A model generated the notes under the pieces. The model did not search any database. It saw only the letters and a program-made list of their open reading frames with translations, and was not told where the DNA came from. A stretch of DNA of 64,000 bases from Caecitellus pseudoparvulus (taxonomy: Eukaryota > Bigyra: Bicosoecida), in contig CBFFRQ010000032.1 of assembly GCA_965644315.1 (NCBI GenBank), positions 744,001 to 808,000 on the forward strand. Direction: 5' to 3'. The translations under genes were made by a program, and so were the position numbers. Numbering within the stretch: the first letter of the stretch is position 1; each line of letters begins with the position of its first letter. Of the stretch, positions 1-11,480 are shown one piece after another.

Positions 1-3000
1 CGGCCGTGATGGTAGGTGCTGCATAGGTGACTCGGGGAGGCACAAAGCCGATGTCCAAGTCCCTGATGTCAGTCAGGCGCTGGGTGTCTGTGCGATCCTT
101 GTAGAAGTAGTGCACCTCCAAGTCTGCCCCGACGCCCACGAAAGGCGGGATGGTTACGCTGAGCGTGTCGTGCCCTGACCCCGAGCCGGACGAAGGCGTC
201 AAGTACCGCTCCAAGGCACGGGCAGCCACAGGGCTCCAGAAGACACGCTGGTCCACTGCACCGAAGTCACGCCCTGTCAGGGTGACACTGCCACCGCTCG
301 TGGTCAGGGCCTGCGGGGCAACGGCATTGGCGAAGGGGAAGCGGTACTGCAAGTACAAGATGCCAGGCTGGGGGGGCAAGGACCCGACTGAGATGCGCAA
401 GGGTTCAAAGCCTTGCCCAGGCGGCAGAGTGCAGGAGATGACGGTGACATTGGCGCTGAGTGGGGACACAGCCGCGTCTGTGGCAGGATCAAACGCACAC
501 TCTTCGTCCCCCACCGTGATGGTCACCAGCGCCCACTGTGCAGGGGAGCTGCCGACATTCTGCGCCTCCAGAGTGATGACTTCACCGCCCACTGTGGGGA
601 AAGTGACACCGTCAAATGCGTCACGGTTGCTCAAGGAGGGGGAGAAGTCAGTGAATGCAGTGGGCAGACTGCTGCGCCCACCTGCACGCACAACGACGCT
701 GCCGTCAAGGCTGGTCAGCTCCACCTGCACGCGTGTGTGGCTGGCTGACACTGCAGGCACTGGAGCGCCATTCACCTCCACGATGGGGGCGTGGCCGAAC
801 CCCGTGCCGAAGAGTGTCAGTTCGTTGCCTCCGCCTGCGATGGGCACAGACAGAACTTCCTCGATGTCCGGACCAGCGTAGATATACGAGAACGGGCCTT
901 CGGGCGCCCCTGCCGACGACAACTCCGCTGACACACCTCCAGTGGTAGACCCTGTGCCGACTTGCACTGGGATGCGCTCTGCAAGCTGATTGGGGTGGGA
1001 CGGCGACGACACGTCCAAGCTTCCCACTGCAGAGTCGAACATGCCCTGGTCCAGCTCAGGCAGCGTCACGAAGAACTCCTGCACAACAAGGCTTTCGCCT
1101 GCGGCAGGGAGGGTGGACGGGGCGGAATGCAGGGGTCCGCCATTCACTGCCAGCCAAGACGTGGAGAAGTTGGCCAGCACCAGTTGGGCGACGCCAGAAG
1201 CGTCCGGGAGCGTGCGGGAGATTGCGACACTGTCCACCCATGCTGAACGACCCAAGTCGGCCTCGCGTGCAGCCAAGACGTCGTTGCGAGACAGGGCAGT
1301 CAGGCGACGGTTCCCAAATTCCACGAACGGAGACGAGGCGGCGGAGCCGAAGCCCACCCCCGTCGCATACACTGCCACGATGCTGCCGCCTTGTGTGGCA
1401 CCTTGCGTGGGCGTGACCAGCAACAGGGACGGACGTTCAGTGCTGGACGTGGCATCAGAAGGTGCTGAGGCCTGCCCCGCCACAGTCACGATCCACCGCA
1501 AGTTCTGCCCCACATGTGGCACAGTCACACAGTCTACCTGCGTGTGGGAGGCCACCGTGCAGTTGGCAGCAGTGTACTCCACGCCCGTTGGGCCGTACGT
1601 GACGGACTGCAGGTACGGCAGCACTTCGATGCTGGGATCAGACGTGTCAGTGGCGCCTTCGGGCACTTGGCGCATGCCTTCTGGCAGGGGGGGGCCAAAG
1701 TTCACACCCGTCAAGGTCACCCGCTCGCCACCTCCTGTGCTGGCGTCCGCCGAGCCTGGCCCAGACAGGCCAGTCACGACGGGCACGCCGTACTTGGTGG
1801 TGGGGGCTGCAGACTCCTGCTCTCCAATGACAACCCGCCACTTCAAGCCTTGCCCAGCCCCGACGGCCGTGGCACACTGCATCTCCACATGCGCCTGCGT
1901 CACAGTGCAGTTCGCCGCAGCATAGCGACGGGGCTGGCCCTCCACACCATACGAGACGTCAGTGATGAAGGCGCTGCCTGCAGGGCCAAAGTTCTCCCCA
2001 CGCACGACCACTGCATCGCCACCCAGGGTGGAGCTGCCGTCTGCGCCGGGGCCATCGTACGAGAACACGACGGGGGCAGCGTAGCCGCCACGCACCACCA
2101 GATGAGGAGCACTCTGCCCATCCACAGTCACCTTGAAGGCCAGCCACGCTCCCACACCGGGCACAGACTGGCAGGTGATGGCGGTGCCTGGAGCAGTCAC
2201 TGTGCACTGCCCTGCAGAGAAGGCGGTGGGGAAAGCGAAGGCGTCGCCGGCCTGTGAGCCGGCCCCAGAGGGCACACCCACGTCACCCGTCGCGGCAGGG
2301 GCTGAGGCTGGGGCCGGGCTCCACGTGATGGAGGCACGGTCCGCCACAGGCACGGGGCCATACTGCACCATGATGTGGGGCAGGCCGTTCCCAACTGGGC
2401 GTGACGCGAGGGTCATGGGAGGGGAAGCAACCCGCAGGGTAGTGTCAGCAGCGGGGGCACAAGCGGCTGCCTCACGCAGGGGCCATGGAGCAGTCAGCAA
2501 GCGCAGCTGGCCTGCCACGCCCATGTTGGCCCCGTGCACGGTGAAGGGCACTTGGCCTGCCGTGGGTCCAGCTTGAACAGCGGGGCCTGCTGTGTACGCC
2601 AGGGACGGCGGCGCGTAGCCGACGCGGACACCGGCTGGGGCGGCGCCGGAGACCTGCCCGCCAACCTGCACGCCCACCGTCAGGTCCGTGCCAGTGCCGG
2701 CAGGGACAAAGCACCGCAGCGTCCTATGAGGGACGACAATGGAGCAGCTCAGCAGTGGCAAGAAGGGCACATGCTGCGCGAGAGGGGTGGTGGGGGCCGC
2801 ATACCATGCTGCTGCTGCTGCCGCCGGGACCAGCCAAGCCCCATCCAAGGCAGCTCCTGAGTCACCGAAGCCAGTGCCATTGACCAGCACTTCGACTCCA
2901 CCGACAGACTCCATGGCCAGGAGATCCTGGGCTGTGCTCACAGGAGACAGGCTTTGCACGGCAGGAGCCGCATAGGCAGCCGAATCTCCGGTGCCCGCGA

Positions 3001-3590
3001 CCCACTCACTGCCCTGCCCAGCCACTACCACACGCCAGTTGAGTGCGGACCCCACACCTGCAGAAGCGCGGACGCACGTGGCAGTAGTGTCAGCAATCGT
3101 GACCCGGCAGGTCTGCGCCGTGTATGGGTTGCTCTGCGAAGCGCCTTTCCTTGACGCAGCTGCGAGGCCCTCCGCACCACATGACGGGGTGGAGTGGTAC
3201 TGCAGCGAGAGGAGTGTCCCCACAGGCCCAAAGCCAGTGCCCACCAGAGTCAAGGCAGTGGCACCATCTGTAGGCAGCCCACCGGTCGGAGCGGGGAGCT
3301 GGGCACTCACGGAGGTGAGCGTCGGTGCGCAGTACCGCAGGCGGTGGGCTGCCCCTGGCAAAGCCGCTGTGTGCACGGCAGGAGAAGTGGCTTTCGTCAC
3401 AGCCACACTCATCAGCAGCTGATCTCCGACCCCAGGAGGAGTGCTGCAACGCCAGTGCTGCCCTGGCACGACGGCGGCACAAGGGGGTGATGTGTACACA
3501 TCACCCTGCAGGGCTGAGGTGGCGACGAGAGTTTGCTGGTACTGCAGGACGACTTGAGCAGTCGCCTGGCCAGAGGGGGCACCTGATGTC
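1..3590 (-). repeat. IPT/TIG domain array of the giant adhesion protein
   Basis: On the minus strand the frame gives repeated beta-strand blocks with the IPT/TIG hallmark: a hydrophobic strand, then GTGFG, GVNFG or GENFGP, then a Y-A-A-P or Y-A-P-P start of the next unit. Examples lie near 3235, 2880, 1990, 1690 and 800. At least six units are visible and the array continues past the left edge. Such Ig-like domains occur in plexins and fibrocystin-like surface proteins. Confidence 0.75.
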
Positions 3591-6500
3591 CCCTCGTTGT
3601 CCAAGGCTGCCTGGAGCCACCCCAAGCCGTCGCCGTGCACCTCCACTGTGCTGCCGCCGGCAGGGTCAAGGCAAGACCCGGAGGAGTACTCCACAGCTGT
3701 CAGCTCTGCATCTGGCACGTCAGTGACCTGCACGATGATGTTGGCTGTGGTGAGTTCTGGGGCTTCAGCGTCCAAGTCAGACACCTGGATGCTGAGTGAG
3801 TACCTAGTGACTTGTTCAAAGTTAAGAGCAGCAGGCACCGGCGCCAGCCTGCCAGACGTGGACAGGGTGAAAGCAGAGCCCAAGTTGCCTCCCACGATAC
3901 TGAAGGCCAGCGCGTTGCCACGGCTTGCATCGTCAGGGTCGACTGCTTGCAGCTGCCAGCCAGAGTGCGTCGTCACGCCTTCGCTCACGGTGAAAGTGGC
4001 GGTCGGGAAGTCTGGTGCCTCGTTGACATCTCGCACCCCCAACTTGAGCACGCGCCAGTCACTGGCACCCGACGTGTCCGTCACTGTGACATTGACAACG
4101 TACCCCTTTGCGTGCAGGAATCGTTCAAAGTCCAGCACGCTCTGTGTGGTAATAACACCGGCAGAATCGATGGTAAACAGGCCCGTGCCTTCAGGGAAGT
4201 CAGTCCACCATGTGGCCGCAGGGGCGCTTGCAGGGACGTCGGCGAAAGCAGCAGGTGCAGCTGACCCTGCGGGTGCCGACAAGCTCCAAACTGCGCCAGC
4301 CAGCCCACCTGCATCCACGTCAGTTGCACTGACGGCTGCCCCGGCCGGGGACGAGGCAGGGGCATTCTCAGCCACAAACCGAGACCCAGTGGAGCCTGTG
4401 GTGATTGACGGAGGCTCATTGGTGTTGGTCAGGGTGATGGTGATGATGCCAGACCCTGACAGGGGCGCTGAGGCATTATCCGTTGCGACCACAGTCAACG
4501 CGAAGCTGGAGCGAGTCTCAAAGTCCAGTGCGTTGCCCCACATGGACGCAGCCGCACCTGTGGCAGCCTTCACCGTGATCGCGCTTGTGCTGGGGTTCAC
4601 AGCGAAGGCAGCCAGGGTCGCGGCATCGTTGGCTGGCTCAGGCGCCAGCGCCCACGTGACGTCGTCGCCGTCTGGCTCGTTCACGGCAATGGATGGCATG
4701 ACAACTGTGCCAGGGGCGGCTCCTTCAGCGACGGAGGCAGACTGGCCGCCTGTGACGTCTGGGGCAAAGTTCACGTCTGTGACGGTGACAGTGACGGTCG
4801 CATTGGCGGCCCTGCCTGTGCCATCATCAACCTGCACCTGGTACGCGAGCACTGCTCCGCTGCCGAAGGCTGGCAGAGGTGGAGGGGGCCCTGCCGTGCG
4901 CATCTGCCCAGTGGCCGGGTCGATCGTGAACAAGTTGTTGGGGTCATCGCTGCCAACGATGGTGAAGGTGAGCGTGTTGCCAACGTCCGGCTCAAACACT
5001 GCCAAGGGCGCGCCCAGCAGCGTGTTGCTGGGCGACTGCTCACCCACGAAGCGAGCCGTGTCCACAAACACGGGTGTCTCGGGGACATCCGCCACCCACA
5101 CCAGCACAACGGCAGGAGTGGACGCACCTGCTGGGTCGGTGATGCGCAGGGGAACCCAGAACAGGGGTGTGGTCTCGTGGTCCACCACCTGCCCGGTCTG
5201 CACGGCCAGGGTGCCACTGATGGCATCCACTGTGAAGACGGACGAGCCGTCTACGGCGGCAGGGGCAGGGCTCTCTGGCACAAAGTCTGCCAGGGCCACG
5301 GCGGCAGCGAGGTCTTCTGTGGACACACGGATGGTGGGGTCCACTGCGTACATGTGCGTGTCTGTGGGCTCAGGGTCGAAGACGGTGACTCGCCCGCCGA
5401 AGGGCAGGAGGGGGGCCCAGTTCTCAGGCACTGTTCGGTTGATGAAGGCGGTGGTGGCTGTGGACCCCAAGAGGGGTGCCAGCAGCACGCTGCCGCCAGC
5501 CTGGCGCACGGCTGGGTGCAGCTGGGGTGCTTCGTTCACGTTCTGCACGTTGATGGTGACGGTGCCCACTGTGGAGAGGGGGGGTGAGCCGTCATCCGTC
5601 ACTTGCACCAGCAAGGTGTACTGCGCTTGCCCTTCAAAGTCCAGTGTCGGGAGGCGCGTGCTCAGCTGCCCTGTGCTGGCGGCGATCGTGAACACTTCGC
5701 CAGTGTTGCCGCCGACGATGTCATACGACAAGGACTGACCCACGTCAGCATCAGACACATTGACGCTCAAGGCAGCTCCGACCAGGCGCCCTGTCCCCGG
5801 AGTCGTGGGCGTCGTCTCCAGCACCTGACGGGACAGGCCGGTTGGAAAGTCTGGCACGTCGTTGGTGTCCACAACTTGCACGGTGATGCTGGCCGTGTCA
5901 GTCAGCGGAGGCACCCCGTTGTCCGTTGCACGCAGGACCACAGTGTGGCTAGAGGCGGCTTCGAAGTCCACTGCGTTGCCCGAGGCAACAGCGATGATGC
6001 CCGTGCTGGCCCCCACGACGAAGCGCCCCCCCGCGTCATCATCGAGACTGTACGTGACTGTTTGTCCAGTGGTACCTCGCAGTACATCATCATCGGCGGC
6101 AACGATTGCGCCCTCGACGACACTGGCTCCAGCAGGAGTGTTCTCATGCATGTGCACAGTGGTGCTGGTCAGGTGAGGCACTTCGTTGGCGTCATCGACA
6201 AGCACCGTCACGGTGATTTCGCTCCACAAAGCTCCTGCCCCAGTGCTTGCTGCGTCGTCAGAAGCTCGCAGCCGCAGCGTGTGGTCAGGCTCCGTCTCGA
6301 AATCAAACGCTTGTGCCATGCCAGGGGCAATACGCAGTTGACCAGTTCCAGCATCCACCGTAAAGATGGAGGCGCCGGACGCAACGTCTCGCGCGTCGGC
6401 ATCGTTAACAATGGAGTACTCGACAGACTGCCCCGCGTCTGGTTGCATCGCATTGACGGGTGCGCCGACAGCCGCGCCATCTGCAAGGCCTTCGGTTGCC

Positions 6501-9500
6501 GTGAGCGACACCGTGGACCCATCGACAAAGATGGGCGCTTCGTTGATGTCGTTCACCTGGATGGTGACAGGGAACGACGTGACTCCAGGGGGCACAGCCC
6601 GGTCTGCGACAGTCACGGTCACAGTGAAGCTCTGTGTGGTTTCATGGTCCAGCGCTGAGGAGTTCGCGACGCTGATACGCCCATCACACGCTCCAATGGA
6701 GAAAGCCCCGTGAGTGTTGCCGGCGGTGATTGAGTAGTCCAACTCAACACTTCCGTCAGGGTCGCTGACGAGCAACTGCCCCACAGGGAAGTTGCGAGGG
6801 CTGTTTTCATCCACTGAGAAGGCGTTCACGGCAGGGACTGAAGGGGGGTCATTCGTGTCTGCCGTTGCCACGTGCAGGTCGCACACCGTCGTGAATCCCG
6901 ACACGGACGCCTCCAAGCGCAGCGTGTATCCTGGGCAGCTCTCATAGTCCAGCACGGCAGTTGAGACAAGGCTGCCAGTGGAACTGTCAATGGAGTAGGG
7001 AGACGCCGCGGAACACGAGGCAGCGGGCGTGATGGAGCTCGTCGGGTCTGAGGTTGGCGTGAAGGAGGCCATGGAGTACGCTGGCGTGCCGGGCACGTTG
7101 GCCACAACCGCAGCGACAGTCACCAGGCCAGGGGGAGCGTTCTCCTCCCACGCCACGGCGCCAGCCATGTGGTGAGTTCCCACGACGGTAGCATTGCAGG
7201 GAGCGTTCCAGGCGAGCTTAGGCACCTTGATTCCATGAACTGCAACGAAGCCTTCTGGCAGCTCCTGCTGCCCTTCCCTGTTCTGCCGCGGGTGGGGGTC
7301 CTCAGGAGTGGTGTAATGACCAGCATCCACTGTGCGGATGGAGGGCGTGCCAGCCGGACAGTAGCTCTCCGCAGGCCAGGGGTCGGAGCCACACGGCGAC
7401 TGTGTTGATGACACAGAGCCAGGAGGGCAGAAGTAGCCTGCGCTGCAGTCGCCTGAGCAGCTGGCCGTGGACAACCCCACTGTCGCGCCGTACTTGCCAG
7501 CGGGGCAGTTTGCAGTGACACCACCTGTGCAAAATTGCCCGACGGCGCACTTCTCCTGAGATGTTTGGGTTGACGGGGTGCCCCCCGTGCTTCGGAAGCC
7601 CGGGGAGACAGGTGTGGGCGACCCGCTGCCTTCGGGACAGAAGCGGTCTGGTCCCCCACACTGCGCCTCCGTGTCCTCGTCTGAACCAGCAGGGCAAAAG
7701 TATCCAGCTGCGCAAGGCCCCGAGCACTGCGCATCTGCTTGCCCCTGCAGGCCATATCGCCCTGCGCTGCACAGCTGTCCCGAAGGAGCCGCGCTGGTGG
7801 AGGTGGGTGGGCAGAAGTAGCCGGCAGTGCACTGCCCAGAGCAAGTCGGCATGGACAAGCCCGGGGTTGCACCGTAGGTGCCGCCAGGGCAAGCAGTAGG
7901 ACCGGAACTTCCCGCAGGGCAGTAGAAGCCAATTGGACACTCTGCAGAGCACTGCGGGCTGGACATGCCGGACATGGCTCCGAATCGCCCAGCAGGGCAA
8001 GGGGCACAGTCCGACACGTCGTCTGCGCCTGCCACGGCATTAAACGTGCCAGCAGGGCACCTGGCACACTGTCCAGCATCCTTGTAGTGGCCCGTGGGGC
8101 AGTCAGCAGGTTGCTGGCACAGGAACTGGCGGCGGGTGGAGCATGAGGCATCAATCCACTCGCCGTCGGCGTTCATGGCCGCGCAGTCCAAGGTGGGGTT
8201 TGCAGGCACACCGCTTGCCCAATTCGTGTAGCCGGCAATGTTTGTGTTGTTCTCCGCCCAAGCCCAGGTACCCTCGACGTTCGCGTCGTTCCCACCAATC
8301 CAGCAGTCGTTCGTGACACAGGCCGTGCTCAGGGCATTGTTCATGGTGCTGTCGTAGATGGACGCCAGCCAGCCCCCTGACGCACGGCATGCAATGTCAG
8401 CCTCATACCAGGTCTTACCCTGCCCATTGTACACCACACACACTCCGCTCACCTCATCCCAGCCTGGGGGACAAACGGAAGTTGGCCCCTCATTGCACGC
8501 CAGCCCAGCCCAAGGAGAGTCGCAGATGCAGTTGCCGGTGCTGGTGCTGCACTGCCCATGGCCAGAGCAAGTTGTAGCAGCAACGCAGTACTTGCACGTT
8601 GGGCCGTAGTGGTTGGTGGCGCACTGTGAGCAGTCGTCCCCGGCATACCCCACATCGCAGATGCAGCTGCCAGCTGGGTTGGAGCAGGTGCCGTGGCCGG
8701 AGCAGGACTCCTGTGTGCAGCACGTCGAATCTGTGCAGTGGTCAGACAGGCACTGCAGGTCCTCAGTGCAGGGTTCACCGTCGACCTGTGCGATGTAGAT
8801 TCGCACCGTCGCGCGGGCCTGCACATTCTGGCCGTCCACGCCCGACACCTCGATCACGTGCTTGCCCTTGGCCCAGTTGGATGTGTCTACTGTAATGCTC
8901 TTGGCAGTGATGGAGTTTGCGAAGACGGTGTTTGTCGTTCGGCTGCGCCAGGTGTACCTATACGGCGCCACGGAGGCGACTGTCTCCTGCACCGTGAAGG
9001 TGTTGGAGGAGGACCGCTGCAGCTTTGCGTCACACAGGGGGGTGGTGATCTCAATCTGGTAATTGATTGTGCCTCGGATTGAAGATGAAATGCCGGGCGT
9101 GTTGACGTTGGAGGAGTGGAACGCCAGCGTGAAGAAGAACATGCCGTTGGGCTGCAGGTTGAACGGCGTCTGGCCAGGGGAAGAGTGGTCCCAGAGATAC
9201 CGAGTGAATGTGCGGGGCGGATTTGTGTTCACTGTCGTGGCCGAACCGCCAAAGCTCGAGTCTGTTGGGTACGAGATCAGGGGGTTCGTTTCATCCACCG
9301 GAATGTACGTGAGGTGACTGAGAAGGTTGCGCATGTATGGTGTCGTGCGTGAGGCAGCAGCGATGCGAGGCACGGGCAAGGGGACGTACAAATTTCCCAC
9401 GAAACGGTTGATGTTCAGCTGCGCAAGAGGGGGGGTATGGCGTCCGCACATGGCTCAAGAAGGTGGCGGCCAAGCATCTGCGCACCTTGTCATTCAGGTC

Positions 9501-10499
9501 GTTGATGCCGTGTTGGAAACCGGAATGGTCAGTGCCCCTGTGAGAAAAAGCGCGGCCAAGTCAAGGCCCTGCATCTGCCTGGGGCTTCAGAGCTCGTGGT
9601 GCTTACAGAAGGATACCGCCACCGCGGTCATGCAGGTTTTGCCAGAAGTTGCTGCGGACGGATGTGGCGGGTGGGGGCAACTGCAACCCGAGCCAAGCGT
9701 ACACTCGGTCAGCACGCTGACGCACTAGAAAACCTGGAAGCGGTTCTTCCACATGGTGCTGATGATGCGACCATCGCAAATGATGTTCTTGGGGTTCGAC
9801 TTGGCGTTCCACCACGCGACAACCTGGCGAGTTGACAAGGGCAAGCACGTGCAAGCGGCGGACATGCCTCGAGCTTGATGGCGCACACACCTTGTCCCAG
9901 TCGGCATTGTACCGACCAGCCTCGCCACGACTGCTGAGATCGTACACCCAGATCTGTGCAGGCGCGTGCGGTAGGGGAGCTGATGCCTGCTGCGTGCCGT
10001 GGCGGGACTTGCGGAAGTGCGCCACGCACTTGGTCGTACACAGCCAAGTTCAGCGAGCCAATATGGCTGCCCGTGGCGTAGTCCAGAACAATCTGGTCCA
10101 CATGGGGACTGGTGATTTGGTTCCGGATGTACGTCCGGAGCGCGTTGAAGGACCTAGTGCCATCGTTGACGTAGTGCTGGTGGCCCTGGATGTCTGCAGC
10201 AAGAAAGCAAAACCGAAGAGGAAGGTGTGTTATTGCAGTGACTAGCACCTTCATGCTTCGCTGGGAGTGCGCGCAGTGCTCCATCAATGAGCTGGAGGAG
10301 CGAAAGTGAGTCCCAGCGACCTGCCTCAACAGCTGCACGCCAACTCACTGAGGAAGAGCAGGTTCCCGTGGGGTGCCGCTGGGGATGTCACAGGCAGGGT
10401 AGAGCTGCCTTCACATTCTCCTCCCTGCCCAGCAGCCAAGGCTAGTGCTGCGAGGAGTGCAACGCTGCGGGCCGCTCGAAGCCATGAGCTGGCCGCCAT
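1..10499 (-). CDS. Giant secreted lectin-cadherin-IPT adhesion protein, 3' end beyond window
   Basis: Starts at ATG 10499 with a signal peptide (hydrophobic core about residues 10-24). Six small exons (10349-10499, 10030-10193, 9891-9953, 9726-9823, 9607-9651, 9486-9537) join in phase to one open 9.4-kb exon (9418 to the left edge); the frame was checked at many points, giving at least 3,330 residues. Order: an unrecognised region of about 400 residues; EGF/laminin-like Cys repeats near 8740-8490; a C-type lectin domain near 8480-8115 (WIGG, then a WIDASC-type end); ephrin-receptor-like GCC2/GCC3 Cys repeats near 8120-7380; about nine cadherin repeats (DxNEAP signatures) near 7110-3590; then IPT/TIG repeats (NGTGFG-type) to the edge. 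No membrane anchor is visible because the C-terminus lies outside. By family, a calcium-dependent adhesion or recognition protein outside the cell. Long plus-strand ORFs here are antisense shadows. Confidence 0.88.
3590..7110 (-). repeat. Cadherin repeat array
   Basis: About nine repeats of roughly 105-115 residues, each ending in a D-x-N-(D/E)-x-P motif with internal DYE/DFE and LxxxAxDxA strands. Inter-repeat motifs read out near 6840, 6550, 6190, 5860, 5530, 5080, 4760, 4420 and 4010. These are the calcium-binding linkers of cadherins. Repeats differ from each other, so the array is old rather than freshly amplified. Confidence 0.85.
7380..8740 (-). other. EGF-like, C-type lectin and GCC2/GCC3 Cys-rich block
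   Basis: Read from high to low coordinates: two laminin/EGF-like units (CSGHGTC and CSGHGQC motifs), then a C-type lectin domain of about 120 residues with WIGG, a DCAAMN...WIDASC end and a closing FLCQ, then about six CPAGxYG / C-x3-GYFCP units typical of GCC2/GCC3 (ephrin-receptor-like) repeats. All are in the same frame as the cadherin array, so they belong to one polypeptide. Confidence 0.85.
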
Positions 10500-10846
10500 G
10501 CTTGCCTTGTGCCTGTTGCTGAAACGCCACAACAAGCTGCGCAGGCAAGGCTCACGACAGAGTGCGAAACGCGCGAGGATCGCGAACTTCACGGGGGTTT
10601 CGTGTTTTGGTTGTCTTCAGGTGCTCTTGGGGCGGGGCACATTGCAGGGGGGTGCTGTTGGTCAGACACGCTTTGCGGAGCGCGGCTACCTCTGGCGTGG
10701 AAGCAGTCCACAAATCAAATGCGCGAACCAAAGTCTCCCACGAACGGCCTCTCATCGTACGTCTGGACCCCACGTGGCACGTCTGGGCATACTACGGGAG
10801 CTTCTCGAGAACGTGCAGTCTGCGTGACCACATCTCGAGGAGCAGC
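10500..10846. other. Intergenic, shared divergent 5' region
   Basis: Gap of 347 nt between the start codons of the giant adhesion gene (-) and DRC8 (+). Open frames inside are short and lack family resemblance. It presumably holds both promoters; no TATA box or other convincing element was seen. A GTTTCG motif lies near 10598. Confidence 0.5.
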
Positions 10847-11480
10847 ATGGTCCACCCTGGCGAAGTGGCTGCGGCTGAGCTGGCCAAGGCTAAGGCCTCC
10901 ATTCGAGATGCATTCTTGCTGTTCGGGAAGGAGGAGACGATGACCATTCATGACGAAGACGTCGCGACAGTGCTGCGGTTCTTGGGCTTGTACCCTACAA
11001 CGGCAGACTTGGTGGACAAGATCCTCCCGGAGATGCAAGGCGATACCCCGGGCAAGTACGTAGCGTACGAGCAATTTGAAGAGCGAGTTCTGGAGTATCA
11101 GAGCTCAGGCTTGTTTGTGCCGGACACGGAGGAGACGCTGTTGCAAGCGTTTCGGGTGAGTGAAACGCCAGCACCTGCGCAGTTGCCCGCGTGCACCTTC
11201 GCGTTACGGCGGCGCAGACACTGGACCCAGAGGACACAGGGATGGTGGATGCAGATCGAGTGGCTGAGCTGTTGCAAACGTTCGAAGAGGAGCCGATGAC
11301 AGAGAAGGAGCTGGACGGTGCGTGAGGTCGTGGCTCCCGTTGCGCCGACCACGTAGCACTGCTCGGTACTTGCTCCCTACAGCTTTCCTAGCTCATGCCC
11401 GGGACGGAGAGACGAACAAGATCTTTTACGAGGACTATGTTGCCTTCCTCAAGGGGCAGCAAGCGCTTCGGAAGCTGTAG
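10847..11480 (+). CDS. DRC8: Dynein regulatory complex protein 8 (EFCAB2-like EF-hand protein)
   Basis: Three exons (10847-11155, 11218-11317, 11383-11480) give 168 residues, close to the size of known DRC8/EFCAB2 proteins. The calmodulin-like layout is conserved: an N-terminal EF pair (AFLLFGKE, then LRFLGLYPT), the linker FVPDTEETLLQAFRTLDPED, and a C-terminal EF pair ending IFYEDYVAFL. Loops are degenerate, so calcium binding is doubtful in some hands. DRC8 belongs to the nexin-dynein regulatory complex of motile axonemes, so this gene argues that the organism swims with flagella. The introns are 62 and 65 nt. Its last 32 coding bases overlap, on the opposite strand, the last codons of the ketohexokinase gene. 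Confidence 0.85.

Noticed and set aside
3597-5738. Plus-strand ORF of 713 codons
   Set aside because: It is antisense to the cadherin array, whose minus-strand frame gives repeated DxNEAP motifs. The plus translation is Thr/Ser/Ala-rich with no domain.
7120-8154. Minus-strand ORF of 344 codons
   Set aside because: Wrong frame of the same strand; the neighbouring frame reads a C-type lectin and CPAG Cys repeats without a stop.
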